Assembly (NCBI GenBank): GCA_050291465.1
Contig: JBNKJV010000006.1
Location: 146,974 to 210,973, forward strand
Length of the DNA: 64,000 nt
Reading direction: 5' to 3'
Origin: CBFDBF01 sp050291465
Lineage (GTDB): Bacteria; Pseudomonadota; Gammaproteobacteria; Chromatiales; Chromatiaceae
The stretch's first letter is position 1; each line of letters starts with the position of its first letter. The position numbers and the translations under genes are program-made. The notes under the pieces were generated by a model. That model was not told the DNA's origin and ran no database searches. It saw only the letters and a list, made by a program, of their open reading frames with translations. This document shows positions 27,099-34,217 of the stretch, in pieces.

Positions 27099-27734
27099 CT
27101 AGAACCAGGCTTCCGGAATAATCAGGATATCGCCCGGCATGAGTGTGGTGTTCGCGGTGATATCACCATCCCTGATCAGATCGTCAAGGCGAACGTTGTA
27201 TACCTTCTGACCCTCGGATTCGGTGCGTACCAATACGGAGCCGTTACCGTCCGCAAAGTCAGTCAAGCCCCCAACCGCGATCATGAGGTCTAGCAAAGTC
27301 ATGTGCTTGCGAAAAGGAACGGACAACGGCTTCGAGGCCTCGCCCACTACTCGCACCTGTTGCGAAGGTATGCCGACGAATCCACCCACAATCACACTGA
27401 CAACGGCGCTCTTTACATAATCCGAATAGGCCTTTTCGATGTCTCTCGCGAGCTGACTGGGAGTTTTTCCGCTTGCGGGAATATCCTCAACCAACCGGGT
27501 GGTTATCTTTCCATCAGGCCGCACGGTGACCGTTCCGGTCAGTTCCGGGTTGCCCCATACAAAGATCTCAACGCTATCCCCGGGACCGATGATATAGTCG
27601 AATTCCTGATCCTGATCGCTGATATCCTGCGGATAGGGACCGGTGGCGGCGCAGCCGCCGATCAGCAGGGCCGCTGCCAGACCTAGGACAAGTGCCCCCA
27701 CCCTTTTTGCAAAGACAGATGAAAATTCGCTCAC
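27099..27734 (-). CDS. Outer-membrane polysaccharide export lipoprotein (Wza/OPX, XrtA type)
   Basis: The 211-residue protein has a lipoprotein signal with lipobox LIGGC (Cys near 28), the polysaccharide-export start YIIGPGDSVEIFVWGNPELT, then SLBB domains including GEASKPLSVPFRKHMTLLD. It would form the outer-membrane secretion channel with the PCP at 25351. The start is GTG, supported by a strong GGAGGAATA site eight bases upstream. It is the first gene of the minus-strand XrtA operon running at least to 15137. Confidence 0.92.
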   Translation of the reverse strand: MSEFSSVFAKRVGALVLGLAAALLIGGCAATGPYPQDISDQDQEFDYIIGPGDSVEIFVWGNPELTGTVTVRPDGKITTRLVEDIPASGKTPSQLARDIEKAYSDYVKSAVVSVIVGGFVGIPSQQVRVVGEASKPLSVPFRKHMTLLDLMIAVGGLTDFADGNGSVLVRTESEGQKVYNVRLDDLIRDGDITANTTLMPGDILIIPEAWF

Positions 27735-28345
27735 TGACTATTCCTCCCTAAATGTGATTCTTTAGTCACCAAAAACCGGAATCCGCTGACTCAGATAAAA
27801 ACCCCATAAAACCGGCGGATATACGAAATCCGAAACGGTTAATAGTACCTGAAAACGACCGATTTTTTATCCCCGAATCGCCTTTTATTTGTTCCAGAAA
27901 GCGCTTCCCAAACTTCTTATGTGATTTATAAAAAATTGCTCTAAAGTATTGCATAAAAAAGAAAAATTGGCAATATTATCGGACAAATCCTCGGCCGTGA
28001 GCAGCCGCCGATACGATCATCGAGGCAGGAAGAACAAGTGTCGCCTCTTCCACCAGGCGATTTTTGGGGTTTTTGGTGAAATTTAACGAGGGTTTTTGAA
28101 CGCGGGTTTATTCCGTGGAGGGGGGATTCGCTCCCTCTGCTCGCCCGGACAGCCCCGCATCTTCTTCCCCGTCATCCCGGGCGCGTAAACCGGTCCACGC
28201 GATTCAATCCGACCGTTTGTCATTTGGCCGCAGATGGACGCGAATAACCGCAAACCATCACAAATACTCTATATTCAATCGGCGGTCTTTCGCGGTGATT
28301 TGCGTTGCTTTGGGGCTTTGGAGTTTTTCCGGATCCCGGCCTGCC
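27735..28345. other. Intergenic region upstream of the exopolysaccharide operon
   Basis: The gap of 611 bases separates manC from the export operon, both on the minus strand. The part nearest the operon (27766-27980) is AT-rich and is the likely promoter and leader; no clear -24/-12 sigma-54 element (GG-N10-GC) was found on the minus strand. A short ORF (27766-27954) has no recognisable content. The right half contains a GC-rich stretch and one dispersed palindromic repeat (28226-28315). Confidence 0.6.
28226..28315. repeat. Dispersed imperfect palindrome, CACAGAGG-like family (copy 2, diverged)
   Basis: The left part GGCCGCAGATGGACGCGAATAACCGCAAA is partly mirrored by TTTCGCGGTGATTTGCGTT on the right. 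It belongs to the same general class as the copies at 4765, 31604 and 55129 but is more diverged. Confidence 0.5.
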
Positions 28346-29770
28346 CTACTCCTTCTCCCGACCGTAGACATCCGCAAACCGGACGATATCATCCTCTCCC
28401 AGATAAGATCCCGTCTGTACCTCTATCAGTTCCAGCGGGATAAGGCCGGGGTTTTCCAGCCGGTGTTTTGTACCCAGGGGTACGTAAACCGACTGATCCT
28501 CCGTCAGCGTTATCTCCTCTTCACCCCTGGTCACCTTCGCCGTCCCCTTCACCACCACCCAGTGCTCGGCCCGGTGATGATGCATCTGCAGGGACAGACT
28601 CGCGCCCGGATTGACCACGATTCGTTTCACCTGAAAGCGGTCGCTTTCATCCACCGTCTCGTAGTTGCCCCACGGCCGGTAGACCCTGACGTGATGCAGG
28701 TGTTCACAACGACCACCGGCTTTTATCTTTCCAACCAGTTCCTTCACATCCTGCACCCGCGCCTTGTCGGCAACCAGAACGGCGTCGGCCGTCTCCACCA
28801 CTACCATGCCGTCCAGTCCTATGCCGGCGATCAGGCGACTTTCGCTGCGCATATAACTGTTGCTTACATCTTTCGTAAGAACGTCTCCTGCCAGCACATT
28901 GCCGTCCTCATCGTTCCCTATGACCTCTGAGAGAGAGGACCAGGAGCCCACGTCGCTCCAACCTGCGTCCATAGGAACAACCACCGCTTTGTCCGTTTTC
29001 TCCATAACCGCATAGTCAACGGATTCCGAGGGACAGGCGGCAAAAAGATCTTTACTAAGACGCAAAAAATCCTGGTCGCGTTCGCTGCCCTGATAGGCCT
29101 TGCGACAAGTCTCGAGGATCTCCGGGTTATGTTGCTCGAGTTCGCTCAGATAGACGTCGGCGCGAAACAGAAACATGCCGCTGTTCCAGAAATAGCCTCC
29201 GGACTCGACATATCCCCTGGCGGTTTCCAGGTCCGGCTTTTCCACAAACTCGGCCACCGGAAGAATCACCGGCTTGCTACTCCCGGCCACCTCGCTTGCG
29301 CGGATATAACCGTACCCGGTTTCCGGCCGGCTGGCGACAATCCCGAACGTCACCAGGTTCCCCTGAGCTGCGGCTTCCAAACCTTTGGATACCGCCTGAG
29401 TGAATACCTCGGGTTTCTGTATCACATGATCGGACGGCATTATGAGAAGTACGGCGTCCTGCTCCAGATCCCGTGCAAACAAGGCGGCACAGGCGACGGC
29501 CGGGGCCGTATTCCTGCCGACCGGTTCCAACATGATCGCGGAGGGGTTTACCTCCCGCTGGCGCAGCTGTTCCGCAACCAGGAAACGGTGTTCCTCGTTA
29601 CATATAATCAGTGGTCTCGCACGGTCCGCCAGTCCCGACAAGCGCCCCAGAGTCGCCTGAAAAAGCGTGTGCTCTTCCACCAAAGGGAGAAACTGCTTGG
29701 GATAGGCGCTTCTGGAAAGCGGCCAGAGACGGGTACCGGAACCGCCGGATAAAATTACAGGGACGATCAT
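28346..29770 (-). CDS. manC: Mannose-1-phosphate guanylyltransferase / mannose-6-phosphate isomerase
   Basis: The 474-residue bifunctional enzyme has an N-terminal nucleotidyltransferase domain (VILSGGSGTRLWPLSR near residue 5, FVEKPDLETA near the middle) and a C-terminal cupin isomerase domain with RPWGNYE, HHHRAEHWVVVKGTA and the Zn-ligand histidines. It makes GDP-mannose from mannose-1-phosphate and also forms mannose-6-phosphate from fructose-6-phosphate. With manB it supplies GDP-mannose for the adjacent polysaccharide locus. Confidence 0.95.
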   Translation of the reverse strand: MIVPVILSGGSGTRLWPLSRSAYPKQFLPLVEEHTLFQATLGRLSGLADRARPLIICNEEHRFLVAEQLRQREVNPSAIMLEPVGRNTAPAVACAALFARDLEQDAVLLIMPSDHVIQKPEVFTQAVSKGLEAAAQGNLVTFGIVASRPETGYGYIRASEVAGSSKPVILPVAEFVEKPDLETARGYVESGGYFWNSGMFLFRADVYLSELEQHNPEILETCRKAYQGSERDQDFLRLSKDLFAACPSESVDYAVMEKTDKAVVVPMDAGWSDVGSWSSLSEVIGNDEDGNVLAGDVLTKDVSNSYMRSESRLIAGIGLDGMVVVETADAVLVADKARVQDVKELVGKIKAGGRCEHLHHVRVYRPWGNYETVDESDRFQVKRIVVNPGASLSLQMHHHRAEHWVVVKGTAKVTRGEEEITLTEDQSVYVPLGTKHRLENPGLIPLELIEVQTGSYLGEDDIVRFADVYGREKE

Positions 29771-29833
29771 TGTTATTGCTTACCTCATTTTTGTCTTTTT
29801 GTTTCGCGTTAAAAATCACGACCAAAGACAGGA

Positions 29834-31315
29834 TCATAGGCTCCTGAGTATCTCCATACAGATACCGCTCATCTCCCGGGCCCGTTCGGCGGAACTCGCT
29901 TCATTATAGCAGCGCAGCTCCGGGGCGTTTCCCGAAGGACGCAGATGCACAACCTCCTCGTTACTGAAGGTGATGCGTAAACCATCGGTGTCATCCATAT
30001 ACCGCACATTACCGAATGCATGTCCAAAGACCTGCTCAACGGCGTCGCGACCTCCTGAGGAAAAACTGTTTAAAAGCGTCCTGCTCGATTCCGTTGGAAA
30101 ATCCTTAAGCCGATCGCTGTGGGTATAGCGTCGTGGAAGCAGATCGAGCAGGCCGGAAACGGGTACATCGTGCTCCTTTGAGAACATCAGAACACTCAGG
30201 ATAACGATCATGGCGTCCCGGGTCGGTAAAGGTGCCAGCCCCTTGCCGTTCAAGAACAGCCGATCGGCGGTCAGGAACCCTCCGTTGGCCTCATATCCGA
30301 CGACGGCCTCCTTTCCCTCCTGCAGAAGCCTGTCCATTGCCGAGATTACATAGGGGGAGCCGATCCGCGTCCGTCTCACGCCCTCGAACCAACCGCATTT
30401 CTCCACGGCGCTGTTGCTGCTTACGGGGGTCACCAGATTCTGTGCACCGAGAAATCGTGCGCACAGGATCCCGACAACATCACCCCGCAACCAATTTCCC
30501 TTCTCATCGGATACCAGGGGCCGATCACCGTCACCGTCTGTTGATACGATGCTGTCCAACTGATATTCCGCAGACCATTTCCTGGCGAGCTCAGTGTCTT
30601 CAGCCCTGATCGCCTCCGTATCCACCGGTACGAACCGGTCAGAATATCCCAGCTGAACGACCTTCGCCCCCAGACCTTCGATGACCTCTTTCATACATAA
30701 ACGGGCGACACTGGAATGCTCATAGAGTCCGACCCGAAACCCCTGCAGACAATCCGGAGGAAAGAAACCCCGATAGCGAGCCACATATTCCCTGAGAGCC
30801 GTATCATCCGGCTCAGGCAACGGAGTTGGTTCGATAAATCGCCCGTTAAGATCAAACAGTCCATCCGGTATCCTGATTTCCTGATCTCTTATTGCTTCTT
30901 CGTCCTGCTTGAGGATCTCTCCTGTCGGTTTGTTGAATTTGATTCCGTTGCGATCATCGGGAATATGACTGCCGGTAACCATGATCGAAGGGATTTCTCG
31001 CCGCATGCCGTAGAGGGCTATGGCCGGTGTCGGGACGGTACCGGCATTCACGGGAACCAGGCCGTTGTCTCTGACCGCCCCCGCTACCGCTGCCATTATC
31101 CTCGGCGTGCTTGGCCGAAAATCACCCGCAATCGCCACCCCATTTCCGGTGTTCACATCACCGATAGATAAAAGATGCTGAAGAAACGCTGAAGTGTAGG
31201 CATAACTGACAAGGTCCGTCAGGGAATCAGCCAGCCCCCTGACGCCGCTTGTTCCAAACTTGACGCCGGTCTGTTCCATTAACTCCGAAACGGAGAGAGA
31301 TCCTTTTTTTGTCAT
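29834..31315 (-). CDS. manB: Phosphomannomutase / phosphoglucomutase family (alpha-D-phosphohexomutase)
   Basis: The 493-residue four-domain phosphohexomutase shows the phosphoserine loop MVTGSHIPDDRNGIKF, the magnesium-binding STDGDGDRP, the sugar-specificity loop VVGYEANGGF and the phosphate-binding HLRPSGNAPELR. It interconverts mannose-6-phosphate and mannose-1-phosphate upstream of ManC. The gap to manC is 63 bases, same strand, so an operon is likely. Acting on glucosamine phosphates cannot be excluded. Confidence 0.9.
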   Translation of the reverse strand: MTKKGSLSVSELMEQTGVKFGTSGVRGLADSLTDLVSYAYTSAFLQHLLSIGDVNTGNGVAIAGDFRPSTPRIMAAVAGAVRDNGLVPVNAGTVPTPAIALYGMRREIPSIMVTGSHIPDDRNGIKFNKPTGEILKQDEEAIRDQEIRIPDGLFDLNGRFIEPTPLPEPDDTALREYVARYRGFFPPDCLQGFRVGLYEHSSVARLCMKEVIEGLGAKVVQLGYSDRFVPVDTEAIRAEDTELARKWSAEYQLDSIVSTDGDGDRPLVSDEKGNWLRGDVVGILCARFLGAQNLVTPVSSNSAVEKCGWFEGVRRTRIGSPYVISAMDRLLQEGKEAVVGYEANGGFLTADRLFLNGKGLAPLPTRDAMIVILSVLMFSKEHDVPVSGLLDLLPRRYTHSDRLKDFPTESSRTLLNSFSSGGRDAVEQVFGHAFGNVRYMDDTDGLRITFSNEEVVHLRPSGNAPELRCYNEASSAERAREMSGICMEILRSL

Positions 31316-31776
31316 AGCATTTCTCAGGTGGGCTTAGCCGCAAAGAGTCTTACTCCCCCATTGTAACGGGCTTTACACCTTCAGTAACCCGGTATGGGGT
31401 TACAAAAGTATTACATCCGAGAAATACCGTTAAGCCATACCCTCCAAAGTGGGACATCGATCTGGGAAATTATCCGATCACCGCAGTCCGGCCAATATCT
31501 CACTGTCAGCTAGTGCTGACACACAACCTGACCTACGCTGCGGTGCAACTCGGCGCCATATAGAAACCCGCATAATCCCGACACAGCCCGCGATCCATGT
31601 TTTACCGCTGAGGACGCCGAGGTACGCAGGGGAATATATGTACAAGAGTGCTACCACAACGCCTCTCTGCGTTCCTCTGCGCCCTCCGCGGTGAAATCAG
31701 CTGGTGCGGCAGATACGACCAGCCTTCCGAGAATTTGGTAATATGGGAACAAGCGTATACCTCCAACCATCAAACC
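31316..31776. other. Divergent intergenic region between manB and the D,D-carboxypeptidase
   Basis: No ORF is convincing in these 461 bases. The region contains the palindromic repeat at 31604-31692 and presumably the promoters for both divergent genes. No clear -35/-10 pair stood out. Confidence 0.55.
31604..31692. repeat. Dispersed imperfect palindrome, CACAGAGG family (copy 3)
   Basis: The left end ACCGCTGAGGACGCCGAGG is mirrored by the right end CTCTGCGCCCTCCGCGGT. The intervening CGCAGGGG and CCTCTCTGCG also pair. Confidence 0.65.
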
Positions 31777-32988
31777 ATGCGTCTAATTCCAACCATAAGC
31801 ACAGCCTGTCTTTTTCTTGCCGCGATGCTCTTCGGTCATCAGGTATCGGGTTCGCCCAAACCGGAAATCGTTATCGATGCTGAAACAGGAGCCGTGCTTT
31901 ACCATAATGAGGCCGCGCGAAGCTGGTATCCCGCATCACTCACCAAGATGATGACGCTCTATCTGGTGTTTAAGGCTCTGAAAGCGGGCGAGCTTGATCC
32001 CGATGAACAACTTACCGTATCTGCCAATGCCGCAACCCAACCGGCCAATGATGTGGGGCTTAAAGCAGGGGAGAAAATCGCGGCGTTGGATGCGGTGATC
32101 GCTACAGCCACGGTTTCGGCCAACGACACGGCTGTGGTATTGGCGGAACGACTCGCCGGGACTGAAACGGCATTCGTTCTGCGCATGAACGAACAGGCAA
32201 ACAAGCTGGGAATGTCCGCCACACGGTTTTCCAACGCCAGCGGTCTGCCGGGCCCGGACCAGCAGACATCCGCCCGTGACATGGCAATCCTCGGACTACA
32301 CCTGATGCACGACTTCCCCAAGTGGTTCGATCTGTTTTCCAGATCCTCCCTCGACTACCACGGAAAAACCTTCCTCAGCACCAACCGCAAGTTCCTCAAT
32401 TACCCGGGTGCCGAGGGCATCAAAACGGGATTCACCTGCGACTCCGGATATAACCTGGTCGCTTCCATCAAGCGCGACGATCGAGAACTCATCGGTGTGG
32501 TGCTGGGTGCGGAGAATGGAGAAGAACGCTACCGTCGCATGATTAAGCTGCTGGATCTCGGGTTTTCCGCGGAGCGGCAATTTATACCCGGTGCGGCTAT
32601 CGGTTATCTGCGCAACGAACCGGATGAAAAACCCTTCAGCATGGAGTCGACCGTGTGTGTAGACGGCTTGGCCAAGGTGCGGGAGGGCATTATAGAAAGC
32701 GAAGGGAATCTACCGGGTTGGGGTATTCTGCTGGGTGTCTACAAGACGCGAAACGAGGCACTGAGCATGGCCAGGAAAACCCGTCAACGCGTCAGGGAAG
32801 TTGTAAAAAAGGTTCGCATAGCGATTCTCCCGCGACGATTCGCGCAAGGCACGTCCTGGAAGACCCTTCTGGTGGGAATGAGTCCCGAGGAAGCAGGACA
32901 AGCCTGCTGGCATTTATGGGCGGAGAAGGTCCCCTGTTCGTCCCTCTCCCCATCCATGCTCAATCAACCGGGATTTGCCAAACGCTGA
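31777..32988 (+). CDS. D-alanyl-D-alanine carboxypeptidase (class A PBP) with SPOR-like tail
   Basis: The 403-residue exported penicillin-binding protein (signal peptide to about residue 25) has the three serine-peptidase motifs SLTK (54-57), SAN (114-116) and KTG (216-218). It trims the terminal D-Ala from peptidoglycan stem peptides in the periplasm. After about residue 300 the sequence changes to a SPOR-like segment (WGILLGVYKTRNEALSMAR), which in other proteins binds denuded glycan at the septum. I chose the ATG at 31777 because the signal peptide starts there; a longer open frame upstream runs through the palindromic repeat. It is a stand-alone gene ending at the shared terminator at 33052. 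Confidence 0.92.
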   Translation: MRLIPTISTACLFLAAMLFGHQVSGSPKPEIVIDAETGAVLYHNEAARSWYPASLTKMMTLYLVFKALKAGELDPDEQLTVSANAATQPANDVGLKAGEKIAALDAVIATATVSANDTAVVLAERLAGTETAFVLRMNEQANKLGMSATRFSNASGLPGPDQQTSARDMAILGLHLMHDFPKWFDLFSRSSLDYHGKTFLSTNRKFLNYPGAEGIKTGFTCDSGYNLVASIKRDDRELIGVVLGAENGEERYRRMIKLLDLGFSAERQFIPGAAIGYLRNEPDEKPFSMESTVCVDGLAKVREGIIESEGNLPGWGILLGVYKTRNEALSMARKTRQRVREVVKKVRIAILPRRFAQGTSWKTLLVGMSPEEAGQACWHLWAEKVPCSSLSPSMLNQPGFAKR

Positions 32989-33051
32989 TCACCCGCATCC
33001 CTTCCGATGAGATCTCTGCAGGAATAAAATCGTTTCAACACACGGACAAAC

Positions 33052-33078
33052 AAAAAGCCCGGCGGATGCCGGGCTTTT
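33052..33078. terminator. Bidirectional intrinsic terminator between the carboxypeptidase and the PEP-CTERM gene
   Basis: AAAAAGCCCGGC-GGAT-GCCGGGCTTTT forms a strong GC stem with A tract on one side and T tract on the other. It lies between two convergent genes (stop at 32988, stop at 33100) and can serve both. Confidence 0.9.
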
Positions 33079-33099
33079 ACATTTCTCGGGGTGATCTGA

Positions 33100-33894
33100 T
33101 CAACCCAGGAGCTTGCGCCGGGTTCCCATGAAACCCAATCCGAGGGTCATCAACAGGATCGTCGCCGGCTCCGGAACACTGCCACCGCCGCCGTTATCAT
33201 GATAGACCGTACCTGAAATCGCGCTGACCTTAAAGAAATCCGAGCCCCAGGTGTTGTTGGAACCGACCACGGTACCGGAGGAATTCAACAGCGGGTTATA
33301 TGCGCCTACCAGCCAGTAGCGGGAATAGACCGTGTCACCCGGATTGAAGGTACCAGTACTTCCGGGCCAGTCAGCCACGTTGGCCATATGGGCGATATCG
33401 TCCCAGCCGTTGGCCAGAAGCTGGTCCCACTGGAGACTGGTGATATCTGAAGGAGTCCCGGTGAGGGCCAATACCGATATATCGGAGTCGTTATACGACC
33501 AACCCACGGAGACGGAGTTCAAGGAGACCAGATTTCCCTCACCGAAATCGAACAGGATGGCTTCATAATCGCCGTAGTCATTATCCACGGCATGTTGAGG
33601 ATAGGCGTTAGGGTCGTCGGTGGTTCTTTTCGCCCCCAGACCTGTCCAGGCGTTGACCTGCCCCTGGGCGATATTCTGGCCGTCGCTGGCGACATAGCTC
33701 TTGACCGTAACGTTGTTGGAACCCGTGGTATCGGTATAAACCCGGTAATTATCCCAGTCGCCGCACCCGAAGGTCCCTGCAACGCAGTTATCCGTGTAGT
33801 TGAAGGTCCAGGTTGTGGCCGCCTGGCCCATAACCGGCGCCAGCAGCACCAACCCCGTAAAAAACGCCTTTTGAACTGTTCTCGAAAGCTTCAT
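33100..33894 (-). CDS. PEP-CTERM surface protein, exosortase substrate (XDP1-like)
   Basis: The 264-residue secreted protein has a signal peptide (MKLSRTVQKAF... cleaved after GQAA) and a C-terminal PEP-CTERM tripartite tail: VPEPATILL, a hydrophobic helix (LMTLGLGFMG) and basic TRRK. The tail marks it as a substrate for the exosortase encoded at 5658. The body has HAVDNDYGDYEAILFDFGEG and VSVGWSYNDSDISVLALTG, which resembles, from memory, the XDP1 family of exosortase-dependent surface proteins. Its function is unknown; it probably anchors at the cell surface or in the matrix. A longer reading from 33942 is possible, but the ATG at 33894 gives a proper signal peptide. Confidence 0.9.
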   Translation of the reverse strand: MKLSRTVQKAFFTGLVLLAPVMGQAATTWTFNYTDNCVAGTFGCGDWDNYRVYTDTTGSNNVTVKSYVASDGQNIAQGQVNAWTGLGAKRTTDDPNAYPQHAVDNDYGDYEAILFDFGEGNLVSLNSVSVGWSYNDSDISVLALTGTPSDITSLQWDQLLANGWDDIAHMANVADWPGSTGTFNPGDTVYSRYWLVGAYNPLLNSSGTVVGSNNTWGSDFFKVSAISGTVYHDNGGGGSVPEPATILLMTLGLGFMGTRRKLLG

Positions 33895-34217
33895 TATTCT
33901 CAAGATTCCCTTTTTGAACCGCGCTAATCGCGCCGCCAACAAACCGTGACTCGCTTCACAGTTTAATTAATACCTGACTATTTGCAATGAATGCAGAAAT
34001 CGTACCAACAAACCCCGTCCCCCCGGTGTCTATAGAATATTCTTTTTGAATCATGCTGTTATGCATGTTTCCGCTTTGCCGCATCGATACCGAGAGGGGG
34101 GTCTCTTAAGAATCTGGTTCATTTATGTAAAAAAAACTGACACCCTGAAACAGGTCACTCTGACACCGATGTCCAACCCATGCATACCCGGCGGACAACG
34201 CTCTTGGGTGCTGCACG

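Noticed and set aside
27766..27954. A 62-residue minus-strand ORF before the export gene
   Set aside because: It lies in AT-rich leader DNA and has no recognisable features or strong ribosome binding site.
27735..28345. Sigma-54 promoter for the exopolysaccharide operon
   Set aside because: Some PEP-CTERM systems use sigma-54, but no GG-N10-GC element with a good match was found in the minus-strand direction by eye.
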